Source: Bacteroidales bacterium
GTDB lineage: Bacteria; Bacteroidota; Bacteroidia; Bacteroidales; UBA932
Direction: 5' to 3'
Length of the DNA: 64,000 nt
Assembly (NCBI GenBank): GCA_017469845.1
Contig: JAFUFP010000017.1
Location: forward strand, 1-64,000
Each line of letters begins with the position of its first letter. Position 1 is the first letter of the stretch. A program made the translations under genes and the position numbers. A model generated the notes under the pieces. It saw only the letters and a list, made by a program, of their open reading frames with translations. It did not search any database and was not told the DNA's origin. Below, one piece after another: positions 17,408 through 25,145 of the stretch.

Positions 17408-17437
17408 CCCCACAACCTCCGTACTAATCCCCACAAC
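17408..17437. promoter_or_regulatory. Phased direct repeat, LytTR-type binding site candidate
   Basis: ccccacaac occurs at 17408-17416 and 17429-17437, exactly 21 bp apart (9-bp repeats, 12-bp spacer). LytTR regulators typically bind 9-bp direct repeats with a 12-13 bp spacer. The minus-strand form GTTGTGGGG contains the GTT core of the LytTR consensus but matches the rest poorly. The site lies between the LytTR gene and the divergent membrane-protein gene. Confidence 0.5.
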
Positions 17438-17487
17438 TCCCCTATCGTGACGGAATTCCGGAGAAAAATGACTAAATTTGACTCACC

Positions 17488-18237
17488 TTGAAACGTATTG
17501 CGGTCATATCGGTCTATTGGGTTGCGGCCATTCTTCTGTCCGCCGCAATTATCGTCAGTTTCGGATACTCCTTTCCCGAAGCGGCGACCATCTCCTCGGC
17601 TTTCATTCCATGCGCCTTCGCGCTCGACCAGATCATACCGAGAATCCGTGAACGGGAAAAGTCCGCCCGCATAAAAAACTCAATTTTCGTCATTCTCGGA
17701 GTGCTGACCTCGACTTTCCTTCTCATAATGATCCTTCAGGTGATGGTTTTCCTATCAAGAGGAACTGAGCTATTGCCGAACCAATTGCCGCAAACTCCCC
17801 CGGTCCTATCGAACCCTGTCTTCGTGGCTCTCCTCCTTACAGCCATGGCCATAGGCGAGCACTTTCTCATGAAAGCCTTCCCGAAGGCCACGAAGAGCGA
17901 CAGGAAAATAACTTTCACATCCAATTACAGAAAGGTTTCACTCAACCGGAGCGACATCCTTTTCATCGAATCCCGGGACAACGAGGTGTGGATCTACACT
18001 TCGCACGGAGATATTCACAAGAACCGCACACCGATTTCGCATTGGGAAAATTACTTCGGGGATGATTTCATAAGGACTCATCGATCCTACCTCGTGAACA
18101 AGGCGGCGATCCTCTCGACAGACGGCAAGACAATATTTGTCCCCGGGCATGAAATACCCGTTTCGAAGAAATATTCCCCTTCGATTGCAATTCCGCACAA
18201 CAATTTGGACATTGCGAATAGCGAAACGGAGGAATAA
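17488..18237 (+). CDS. Membrane-bound LytTR-family DNA-binding regulator
   Basis: A 249-residue transcription regulator. The N-terminal half has four probable TM segments (about 5-27, 32-50, 65-90, 108-128). The C-terminal LytTR domain (about 142-240) shows ITFTSNYRKVSLNRSDILFIES, EVWIYTSHGDI and FIRTHRSYLVNKAAI. There is no receiver domain, so it may sense a signal in the membrane instead of being phosphorylated; this is inference. The start codon is TTG, since no ATG gives the N-terminus. A TAAATTTG -7 box ends only 7 bp before it (17473-17480), so the mRNA would be nearly leaderless. Direct repeats with LytTR spacing lie about 50 bp upstream. Confidence 0.88.
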   Translation: MKRIAVISVYWVAAILLSAAIIVSFGYSFPEAATISSAFIPCAFALDQIIPRIREREKSARIKNSIFVILGVLTSTFLLIMILQVMVFLSRGTELLPNQLPQTPPVLSNPVFVALLLTAMAIGEHFLMKAFPKATKSDRKITFTSNYRKVSLNRSDILFIESRDNEVWIYTSHGDIHKNRTPISHWENYFGDDFIRTHRSYLVNKAAILSTDGKTIFVPGHEIPVSKKYSPSIAIPHNNLDIANSETEE

Positions 18238-18290
18238 ACGATACTTTTGTACCGTCACAATACGCAAAACGAATCAAACCATACAAAAAA

Positions 18291-19370
18291 ATGAAAAAAT
18301 TTCTTCTTCTCGCTGCAGGACTCCTTTCCATGCAGTTCGCATTCGCCCAGTGGGGACAGCGCACTCCCACTCCAAACGACACTCTCAAATCCGTAAGGGT
18401 CAACCCTGACGGAAGCGTGACATTCTCCATCTATGCACCCAATGCGCAAGCCGTCAGCCTCAGCAGTGACGTATTCGCTCCCGGCGCTTTCCAGAAAGCC
18501 GAAAACGGAGTCTGGAGCAACACGATCAAGAACATGAATCCCGGTGCCATACGCTATGCTTTCATGGTCGACGGTCTGCAGGTATTCGATCCCAAGTTCT
18601 CCCGCCTCGGAGAAATCTGCCCCGTTGCGAAGATCGACAAGGGCGAGGACCAGTTCTGGGCACAGAAGGACGTTCCACACGGAGCCGTATCCACCATCTA
18701 TTACAAATCCTCCACTACCGGAACTACCAGAAGGATGCATGTCTGGACTCCGGCCGGATACGTAGCAAAAGGGAAGAAACTTCCCGTTTTCTATCTTATC
18801 CACGGTGGCGGTGACAACGATGCCTCATGGCCCGGAGTCGGCTGCGCAGGTGACATTCTTGACAACCTCCTTGCAGAAGGCAAGATGAAACCCATGATCG
18901 TAGTGATGCCCGACGGAAGCATGGATACCGAGAAGTTCACCGATGATCTCGCCAACGACATCATGCCTTACATGGCGAAAAACTACCGAATCAAGAAAGG
19001 AGCCAAGAACACCGCCCTCGCCGGACTTTCCATGGGTGGTCTCGAAACCCTCAACTGCTTCCAGGCTCATCCCGACCACTTCGGTTACATCAACGTAATG
19101 AGCTCCGGCTGGTTCAAGGGCAATGAGGAAATGTACTCCAAGGGAAGCGCACGCCTCAAAGAGATAGCACCCACTCTCAAGAAGAATTGCAAACTCCTTC
19201 TTTTCACAATGGGAGGACAGGAAGACATCGCTTACGAGAACTGCAAGGAAATGCTCAAGTGCTTCGACGAAGCAGGCATAGCCTACGAATACAGCGAGAT
19301 GCCCGGAGGACACTCATGGCACGTATGGCGTCATGATCTGTATCATTTCGCTCCAAGGCTCTTCAAATAA
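18291..19370 (+). CDS. Secreted CE1-type carbohydrate esterase with N-terminal CBM48-like domain
   Basis: A 359-residue exported enzyme (signal peptide ends ...FAFAQ). Residues about 35-110 form an early-set (CBM48-like) domain (VTFSIYAPNAQAVSL, NPGAIRYAFMVDG). The rest is an esterase D/Fae-type alpha/beta hydrolase: LPVFYLIHGGGDNDASW (oxyanion region), the nucleophile motif GLSMGG, a downstream acid residue near QEDIAY and the catalytic His in GGHSWHVWRHDL. Such proteins remove acetyl or feruloyl groups from xylan. A TACTTTTG -7 box is at 18242-18249. The gene stands alone, without other polysaccharide-utilisation genes nearby, so the substrate is not fixed. Confidence 0.9.
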   Translation: MKKFLLLAAGLLSMQFAFAQWGQRTPTPNDTLKSVRVNPDGSVTFSIYAPNAQAVSLSSDVFAPGAFQKAENGVWSNTIKNMNPGAIRYAFMVDGLQVFDPKFSRLGEICPVAKIDKGEDQFWAQKDVPHGAVSTIYYKSSTTGTTRRMHVWTPAGYVAKGKKLPVFYLIHGGGDNDASWPGVGCAGDILDNLLAEGKMKPMIVVMPDGSMDTEKFTDDLANDIMPYMAKNYRIKKGAKNTALAGLSMGGLETLNCFQAHPDHFGYINVMSSGWFKGNEEMYSKGSARLKEIAPTLKKNCKLLLFTMGGQEDIAYENCKEMLKCFDEAGIAYEYSEMPGGHSWHVWRHDLYHFAPRLFK

Positions 19371-19461
19371 GTATCGAATCGGCGTTTGCTGAAACGGGGA
19401 TAAAAATAAGAACCACAAGCGACTTTTGCAATTTGCTTCCCCGAAAGGGTTGAACTAAAGT

Positions 19462-19486
19462 ACATTTGTTCAGTAGAAACAAATGT
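19462..19486. repeat. 9-bp inverted repeat containing a -7-like box
   Basis: acatttgtt (19462-19470) and aacaaatgt (19478-19486) are perfect arms with a 7-nt gap. TACATTTG at 19461-19468 matches the -7 consensus but has no -33 partner at the right distance. It lies in the 262-bp gap between the esterase gene and the AT-rich lipoprotein gene and could be an operator or a small hairpin. An agt microsatellite (about 19612-19623) lies just before the next start codon. Confidence 0.35.
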
Positions 19487-19632
19487 GCCGTCGTTCCGAC
19501 GTCATTCGGTTTTCCCCTTGGTGGAGCAATCGAAAAAAGGAAGTACCTTTAAGGAACCGAGCAAGTAGGCCATTATTTCAATGGAGTATATGAGAGGTAT
19601 AAAGATATTTACTAGTAGTAGTAGAAGAATCC

Positions 19633-20181
19633 ATGAATGCTAATGTATCGTATATTCTATTGCTTTTTGTCATTAGTTGCAATCATACTTTGAACAATAA
19701 ATCAAGCGATAGTTCTGTGGTTCAAAATATGAGCATTGATACTATTTCTGTCTTTGAAACACCTAAATCAATGATTGGAGTTGATAGTATCATGTTAACT
19801 TATGTGTCGCCATATGATGGTTTTTTTTATGTGTTTAAGTATTCAAATGGTGAACTGAAGATAGCTAGAACTTGGGAGGGAAGAACTATTACAAATTTCC
19901 CTCTTAGAAAAGATCCTTCTAAAAATATGATAATGAATAAGTTTATCGATAATGTAGATGCCTTCTTTATAACCAAATCCGAAAAAATAGAATTTAATAA
20001 AGTCAAAAGAGACAATCAAATATTTTCTGATTATCCAGTGCTGACATATGAGCTTTTTCTGGAAAACAAATCCGTAATCAAACAAACAATCCAGATAGGG
20101 TATGAAGACTACGATGTAGAGTATAATCCGAAGTTTCTGGCGTTTTATGAGTTCCTTGACAATCTAGTACGAACACCTTAG
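19633..20181 (+). CDS. AT-rich lipoprotein of unknown function
   Basis: No family recognised. The 182 residues start with a short hydrophobic signal and a lipobox (FVISC, Cys16). The rest is soluble, rich in Lys, Asn, Ile and Phe, with no repeats or metal motifs. The gene is far richer in AT than its neighbours and uses codons such as ata, aat and aaa that they avoid. An IS630-family transposase remnant follows directly after its stop. Both facts suggest it came in by horizontal transfer. Promoter not clear. Confidence 0.7.
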   Translation: MNANVSYILLLFVISCNHTLNNKSSDSSVVQNMSIDTISVFETPKSMIGVDSIMLTYVSPYDGFFYVFKYSNGELKIARTWEGRTITNFPLRKDPSKNMIMNKFIDNVDAFFITKSEKIEFNKVKRDNQIFSDYPVLTYELFLENKSVIKQTIQIGYEDYDVEYNPKFLAFYEFLDNLVRTP

Positions 20182-20184
20182 TAG

Positions 20185-20304
20185 TCGGAAGCTGAAGTCT
20201 GGTATCAAGACAAAAATCTTCGACAGAAAGGGATTGAATGGCAGTTTACAGTTAGGGACGCAAGGACACGCCTGAAGCACCTGAACTCCGTCTTAAAAAT
20301 ATGA
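20185..20304 (+). pseudogene. C-terminal remnant of an IS630-family transposase
   Basis: Read in frame from 20185 the DNA gives 39 codons ending at TGA 20302-20304. The peptide ends DKNLRQKGIEWQFTVRDAR, then TRLKHLNSVLKI, which resembles the C-terminus of IS630-type transposases (WQFTTxDARxKLKxLYP). An in-frame stop at 20182-20184 precedes it and the DDE catalytic part is absent. No terminal inverted repeats were identified. This is a degraded copy; family assignment is from memory of the tail motif. Confidence 0.65.
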
Positions 20305-20351
20305 ATTAGATGTTACAGCCCGTTAGAGTATGCTCGTGCTGGGCGAACCAT

Positions 20352-20390
20352 AACAGACCGTTCCAGATCGGGGCGGTCTGTTTCATTTTC
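20352..20390 (+). terminator. Intrinsic terminator
   Basis: The stem aacagaccg/cggtctgtt (20352-20360, 20374-20382) is followed by a T-rich tract, tttcatttt. It lies downstream of the transposase remnant and points toward the convergent nnrD gene. Confidence 0.7.
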
Positions 20391-20433
20391 AATACTTTCA
20401 ATTTCAATGAGATTCTATCAGAAAAGCACCTTC

Positions 20434-21288
20434 CTATTTGTAAAGAGCTTCGAATCCCTTACAGAGTTCACCGATGAGGTCTTCGCTGGAGTAAGCTTCA
20501 CATGTATACTTGGCCGAGAGGCTGTCTCCGGCATAGCCATGAATCCAAGCACCGAGAAGAGCGGCATCACAAGCGGAATAACCTCTGGAAAGGAGCCCTC
20601 CCACAAGGCCGGACAGGACATCACCGCTTCCGCCCTTCGCCATTCCGGGGTTTCCGGTGGGATTCTCGAAGATCTTGCCGTCAGGTGAATAAATCCTCGT
20701 ATGATATCCCTTCACTACAATGTAGGATTGGATCCGGGAAGAGAGGCCGACCACCTCTTTCTCCCATTCTGATGAATCCTCCCAACCGATCATCCTGTGC
20801 AGTTCCCCGAAATGGGGTGTCAGGATGGAACCCGGTGGAATGTGTGAAAACAGTTCAGGATGGAACGATATCAGATTCAGGGCATCCGCATCCAAAACCA
20901 TGGGAATTTTGCCTTTTTTGCAATAGGAAAGAAGTGAAGAAAGGGCTGAAAGAGTGACCGGTGCCTGTGCGAGGCCGGGGCCGACAACCACCGCGTTATA
21001 CTTCCTCATGTTCTGAGGCAATTCGCTGAAGAAATCTTCCGGATCTTCAGAAAGAATGGCTGAAGGATAATTCACGCTCACGGAATCCAAGGCCCTTGAA
21101 GCGGAATGGAGGGTCACAAGCCCGCATCCCGAGTGAAGCGCCGCTCCGGTGGCAAGCACAGCAGAGCCAGGCATGTGACGGCATCCGCATATAAGAAGCA
21201 GATGCCCGTAATTTCCCTTATGGCTATTGTTCTGGCGGAATAGGAGTTTCCCTTTCAGGAAATCGCTGTCAACGATGATCGGATCCAT
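20434..21288 (-). CDS. nnrD: ADP-dependent NAD(P)H-hydrate dehydratase, dehydratase domain only
   Basis: Repairs hydrated NADH/NADPH by ADP-dependent dehydration in the cytosol. The 284 residues cover the ribokinase-like NnrD domain: NSHKGNYGHLLLICG at the start, VVVGPGLAQ, MVLDADALN, SILTPHFGELHRM, and KGGSGDVLSG carrying the catalytic Asp. Most Bacteroidota have a bifunctional NnrE-NnrD protein of about 500 residues; here the N-terminal epimerase (YjeF_N) half is missing. The open frame extends 65 codons upstream, but that part runs through the divergent promoter and gene, so the ATG at 21288 is chosen. Confidence 0.9.
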   Translation of the reverse strand: MDPIIVDSDFLKGKLLFRQNNSHKGNYGHLLLICGCRHMPGSAVLATGAALHSGCGLVTLHSASRALDSVSVNYPSAILSEDPEDFFSELPQNMRKYNAVVVGPGLAQAPVTLSALSSLLSYCKKGKIPMVLDADALNLISFHPELFSHIPPGSILTPHFGELHRMIGWEDSSEWEKEVVGLSSRIQSYIVVKGYHTRIYSPDGKIFENPTGNPGMAKGGSGDVLSGLVGGLLSRGYSACDAALLGAWIHGYAGDSLSAKYTCEAYSSEDLIGELCKGFEALYK

Positions 21289-21311
21289 ATCGAGTCTGTA
21301 ATTATGTGACA

Positions 21312-21344
21312 GTTGCGAATATACGAAAAAGAATAGTAACTTTG
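21312..21344 (+). promoter_or_regulatory. Promoter for the DUF1294-GNAT pair
   Basis: GTTG (21312-21315), a 21-bp spacer and TAACTTTG (21337-21344) fit the Bacteroidota pattern with one mismatch in the -33 element. It is 80 bp upstream of the DUF1294 start. Confidence 0.5.
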
Positions 21345-21424
21345 CCACCCGAATCTGGCCTTTCGGTCTTTTCCGCCAAAAGCCGGATACAACAAACGCA
21401 CACAGAAGGATTCGGACCCTGAAA

Positions 21425-21724
21425 ATGGAAACCCCCTTGAATAATATTACCGTCATCGCAATAGCATATCTTGTCATCATCAACCTGGTGACATTCTTCC
21501 TCTATGGAATCGACAAAAGGAAAGCAAAGCGTTCGAAGTGGAGAGTCCCCGAGTCAACTCTGATCTGGATGGCGATACTGGGCGGGAGCATCGGGGCATG
21601 GCTGGGGATGAAGGCCTGGCACCATAAGACCCTTCACGCCAAGTTCAGATACGGGATTCCCCTTATCTTCATAACGCAGATCGCCCTTGCCGCATTCGTT
21701 TATATCCGCTTCTTCAGACAATAA
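21425..21724 (+). CDS. DUF1294 membrane protein
   Basis: A 99-residue inner-membrane protein of unknown function with three probable TM segments. It shows the DUF1294 signature: LVTFFLYGIDKRKAKRSKWRVPE, ILGGSIGAWLGMK and HHKTLHAKFRYGIPLI. The length is normal for the family. It diverges from nnrD, and the acetyltransferase gene follows after 13 bp, so the two are probably co-transcribed. Confidence 0.93.
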   Translation: METPLNNITVIAIAYLVIINLVTFFLYGIDKRKAKRSKWRVPESTLIWMAILGGSIGAWLGMKAWHHKTLHAKFRYGIPLIFITQIALAAFVYIRFFRQ

Positions 21725-21737
21725 CGCCACCCGTGAT

Positions 21738-22172
21738 ATGGAAATCTTGAGAGCCACAACCCTGGCCCATCGCGCCGGAGCCTTCTATGTGAGAATTCAG
21801 GCGATGGCCAGACAACACAGAATTCCGCTTGAAAAGGAATTCGACGAACACGACGGTCCGGATTCGGATTACATCGTCGTGGTGGACGATTTTCTGCCCG
21901 TGGCTACATGCAGGATGTATCCTCTCAACGAAAGTTCGGTGATGATCGGAAGAGTCGTCGTCCTTCCGGAATACCGCCATTTCGGTCTCGGGAGAAAAGT
22001 TGTGGACGAAGCCGAGAAATGGGCCTCGGAAAAGGGCTTCCGCAGAGCCGTTCTCGAAAGCCGCGAAGAGATCGTCGGATTCTACGAACAGCTGGGATAC
22101 AAGGCCGATTACGGCAGAAAGGTGGATGGTGACACTTTCGTTTGCGTCCATATGGAAAAATACCTGAGATAA
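21738..22172 (+). CDS. GNAT-family N-acetyltransferase
   Basis: A 144-residue acetyl-CoA-dependent acetyltransferase. The acetyl-CoA loop is visible as VVVLPEYRHFGLGRKVVDEAEKWA (R-x-x-G-x-G/A type) and the C-terminal motif as EEIVGFYEQLGYK. The ATG at 21738 gives the usual N-terminus; an upstream reading would overlap the DUF1294 gene. Small-molecule or protein target unknown. Confidence 0.9.
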   Translation: MEILRATTLAHRAGAFYVRIQAMARQHRIPLEKEFDEHDGPDSDYIVVVDDFLPVATCRMYPLNESSVMIGRVVVLPEYRHFGLGRKVVDEAEKWASEKGFRRAVLESREEIVGFYEQLGYKADYGRKVDGDTFVCVHMEKYLR

Positions 22173-22305
22173 CAGTTTATTTCATGGCAACGGCGATTCC
22201 CTATGCCAACATAACTGATAAGACACGTCCAATCGGCCGTAATCGCCGTAATGATTTGCAGGATAATCCTTACAAGACTATTCTGATTCAAAGAAGAACT
22301 CCGTC

Positions 22306-22893
22306 ATGATAATAGATAAATTCAATCCAGCACATATCGACAAGGTAGTCGAAATGGCGACCCTCAAATGGGGGCGACCGGATCAAAGACCGGAGTTCAA
22401 CAGGGCATTCTGCGGAAATATCGTAAGACACCACTTCTTTTGTGAAGAACTATGCTACCAAGCGGAAGACGAAGATGGTCTTCAGGGTATCTGCTGGGCA
22501 GCGCCTTATGGAACCGGGTGCGAGAGCGGAGAATGGTTGGAGAACACACTTCCTTCGCTTGATGGAAAAGAGAAGGAGACAGTGCTCAAGGATGTTGCCT
22601 ATCTCCGTCACGCTGACAATATCCTGAAGCCGATGATGAGCACAAGCGACATAAGGCTCACCCTCATAATATCCCTGAAGAAAGGATACGGGTCGTCGAT
22701 GCTCTCTCATCTTATGGATGACTTGTCGGGCAAGGGATACGGTTACCTCTTCCTTTGGACGGACTCTACCTGCGACTACAGCTTCTATCCCCGACACGGA
22801 TTCGAGATGGTACATCAGGAAAAAGACACTCTCTTCTACGGTTCCGAAGGACGGGAAAACCGTATCATGATATTCCGAAGGAAAATCTTTTGA
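22306..22893 (+). CDS. GNAT-like acetyltransferase
   Basis: A 195-residue protein with a GNAT-like C-terminal half: LTLIISLKKGYGSSMLSHLMDDLSGKGYGYLFLWTDSTC is consistent with the acetyl-CoA loop, and YSFYPRHGFEMVHQ with the terminal strand. The N-terminal half (WGRPDQRPEFNRAF, EDGLQGICWAAPYG) is variable. It is separated by 133 bp from the preceding GNAT gene and shares no clear sequence with it. Substrate unknown. Confidence 0.82.
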   Translation: MIIDKFNPAHIDKVVEMATLKWGRPDQRPEFNRAFCGNIVRHHFFCEELCYQAEDEDGLQGICWAAPYGTGCESGEWLENTLPSLDGKEKETVLKDVAYLRHADNILKPMMSTSDIRLTLIISLKKGYGSSMLSHLMDDLSGKGYGYLFLWTDSTCDYSFYPRHGFEMVHQEKDTLFYGSEGRENRIMIFRRKIF

Positions 22894-23117
22894 AGCGGGA
22901 AGACTCCATTCCAAAACGAAGTGGAATCATCCCCCTCACCTCATGAAGCAGTAAAAGGACAAAAACTGGCGAAAAGAACCGATATCCCGTCCAAACGTCC
23001 AATACGCCCATTTTTTTGCATAAGAAAAAATATGGTACAAGGAAACGACGATATTGAACCTGTTTCCCGGAACGAGTTCCTCTTCGCAAGGTACTTAAAT
23101 CCAATGAATTACGGAGA

Positions 23118-23158
23118 AAAAGAAAAAGGACAAACTGCCGATTTCAGCAATTTGTCCG
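23118..23158 (-). terminator. Terminator of tRNA-Asn
   Basis: Read on the minus strand, ggacaaa/tttgtcc arms (23151-23157 and 23128-23134) with a long partly paired loop are followed by tttttcttttt. It starts 4 bp after the tRNA 3' end. Confidence 0.7.
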
Positions 23159-23161
23159 CTT

Positions 23162-23238
23162 TGGCTCCCCTTGTAGGACTTGAACCTACGACCCCCTGAT
23201 TAACAGTCAGGTGCTCTAACCAACTGAGCTAAAGAGGA
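23162..23238 (-). tRNA. tRNA-Asn (GTT)
   Basis: A 77-nt cloverleaf with encoded CCA. The acceptor stem TCCTCTT/AAGGGGA includes one G-U pair. The D loop has AGCTCAGTTGGTTAGAGC, the anticodon loop CTGTTAA gives GTT, and the T arm has the GGTTCAAGTCC pattern. It is a single tRNA with its own terminator. Confidence 0.97.
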
Positions 23239-23484
23239 ATTTTGTTGTCCCGTTTTCGTTTCGGGATTGCAAAGGTACAACAAAATCTTTTAGGTGCAAA
23301 TATTTTTCACGTTTTTTTTCAAAAATCTCTAAATATGTCCTTCCGCCATAATGAAGAATCAGGTGGCAATAACCAATAAACACTTCATAGTTCTATAGTT
23401 CGGAAAAAAGGCTTATATTTGTAAGGATTATGGCTTTCGGGCCTACAGATAGCACTTAAGCAGAGAACAATCCCCTTTTCAATC

Positions 23485-25050
23485 ATGGATATAGATCTCC
23501 TGTCAAAGATGGTCAAGGACCTGATTCTTGACAATGATGAAGTTTCATTACCGGGAGTCGGCACTTTCGTAGCCGAACTGGTACCGTCTACCTTCTCGGA
23601 CAAGGGATATACCATCAATCCCCCATACAGGAGATTGTATTTCAGGCAAAGGAAAGACACCTCCGACACCGCACTCGTGGAATTGTATGCCAAGGCTAAC
23701 AATATCGATGAGGAAAGATCGAAACAGATAATCGACGACTTTCTCTCCGAAATGAAGGATGTCCTCCGCCAGAAAAAGACTATCATATTCCCCGGTCTGG
23801 GCAGACTCCGCGCCACAAAGGAAAACAACATCTTCTTTGTGGCCGATGAAGATCTCGACATCTATCCTTCAGGATTCGGTCTGAACCCCATTTCTTTGAA
23901 GACACACGTGGAGACCAGCGAAGAAGTGGCAGCCGCTGTGGCTTCACTCAAGGACCTGGTCGTTCCCTCGGTGTCATCAGCTTCATCCCCTTCAACGGCT
24001 CCCGTACCGGATGAAACCGAAAAAGCTGCGGAAGAAACCCCTGAGGTTCCATCGCCCGCAAAGGAAATCTACGAAGAACCGAAGGTGAGTATCTTCTCAC
24101 CCGTCGCCGTCCATTCCGAGCCCAAGCCCATACCGGAAGGCATGGAAGACTCCCTGACCGCCGAGGAAACTGAGACGAAAGCCGAGGCTGAGATTGTTCC
24201 CACAGAAGAACCGGAAGCGGAACCTGCCACAGCAATCGACGAATCCAAGGAAGAACCCCAAGTAGAGGAGAGCGTGACTTCTCCCCAAGACGACAGCACG
24301 GCAACCGAAGAGAAGGAGGAAACCCCGATAGAGGAAGAAATTGAAACCATTCCCGAAGAGATAGTCGAAGAAGACATCCAAGAAAGCAAATCACCTTCCC
24401 TTGACACCGAAAAGGAAGAGGTTTCACCTTCCGGGGAAGAAACATCTTCCATAGAAACGGGCGAAAACACCACGGACGAAGAACCTGTGGAAGAGCCCTC
24501 TTACGAAGAAGAAGCAGTGCCCCAGCCCGCTTTGCCTGAAGAAGACAAGAAGGACGAGGAGGACAGCGAAGAAGAAGTTATTCCCCTGTCAGGAGCCGAT
24601 GATGAAACCGGAGCCGAAGTGACCGCTGATCCTGAGATCACTCAAGTTGCGGAAGAAACGGCCTCCGAAGAAGTAAAGGAAGAAGAGCCTGTCACCGAAG
24701 AAAGTGTCGAGGAAGAAGTTTCAGTTCCTGCCATAGTGGAGGAAAAGCCGGTGCAGGAGGAGAAAACCAAACAAGAAGGCACGCATACGGCAGATGCCAA
24801 GGCCATGTCCGACAAGGTTGCGGCCATGATAAAGGAAAAGAAAGCGGTGGTAACGACTCCTTCCGTACTCAACGAACCCGAAAAGAAGGAAGGTCTGCCA
24901 CTTTGGGCCAAGATTCTCATCTGGATTTTCGGCATCCTCCTGGCTCTTCTGATCATATACATGATCGTAGCGAGGGTGGCTCCCAACTTCATCGACAGCA
25001 TCCTCTACTCACCCGAGGATCTAGAATTCCTCCGTGAAGGAAAGATATAG
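23485..25050 (+). CDS. HU-CCDC81-type membrane protein with acidic linker
   Basis: A 521-residue protein of a Bacteroidota-specific layout. Residues 1-120 contain two HU-like (CCDC81-type) modules: DEVSLPGVGTFVAELVPS with INPPYRRLYF, and KKTIIFPGLGRLRATKENNIFF. Residues of roughly 150-460 are a Glu/Pro/Ser-rich, low-complexity linker. A single TM segment follows near 472-495 (WAKILIWIFGILLALLIIYMIV) and a short tail after it. Homologues often end in a SPOR domain that binds septal peptidoglycan; none is present here. It could link nucleoid and envelope, but that is inference. A TATATTTG -7 box is at 23414-23421. It ends at a strong bidirectional terminator. Confidence 0.85.
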   Translation: MDIDLLSKMVKDLILDNDEVSLPGVGTFVAELVPSTFSDKGYTINPPYRRLYFRQRKDTSDTALVELYAKANNIDEERSKQIIDDFLSEMKDVLRQKKTIIFPGLGRLRATKENNIFFVADEDLDIYPSGFGLNPISLKTHVETSEEVAAAVASLKDLVVPSVSSASSPSTAPVPDETEKAAEETPEVPSPAKEIYEEPKVSIFSPVAVHSEPKPIPEGMEDSLTAEETETKAEAEIVPTEEPEAEPATAIDESKEEPQVEESVTSPQDDSTATEEKEETPIEEEIETIPEEIVEEDIQESKSPSLDTEKEEVSPSGEETSSIETGENTTDEEPVEEPSYEEEAVPQPALPEEDKKDEEDSEEEVIPLSGADDETGAEVTADPEITQVAEETASEEVKEEEPVTEESVEEEVSVPAIVEEKPVQEEKTKQEGTHTADAKAMSDKVAAMIKEKKAVVTTPSVLNEPEKKEGLPLWAKILIWIFGILLALLIIYMIVARVAPNFIDSILYSPEDLEFLREGKI

Positions 25051-25077
25051 AGGCGATATCATAATTATCGCAACAGA

Positions 25078-25125
25078 AAAGAACGAACCCGGCCGGAAAG
25101 TGTACCAGTCGGGTTCGTTCTTTGT
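25078..25125. terminator. Bidirectional terminator between convergent genes
   Basis: The perfect 14-bp arms aaagaacgaacccg and cgggttcgttcttt (25078-25091, 25110-25123) have A and T tracts at both ends, so the hairpin works for the HU-like gene and the convergent M23 gene. Confidence 0.9.
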
Positions 25126-25145
25126 TCTTCCTACGGAAGGCAGGG

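Noticed and set aside
22921..23199. Plus-strand frame of 92 codons ending in PLVGLEPTTP
   Set aside because: The end is the familiar spurious translation of a tRNA gene (tRNA-Asn at 23162-23238); the rest has no protein-like features.
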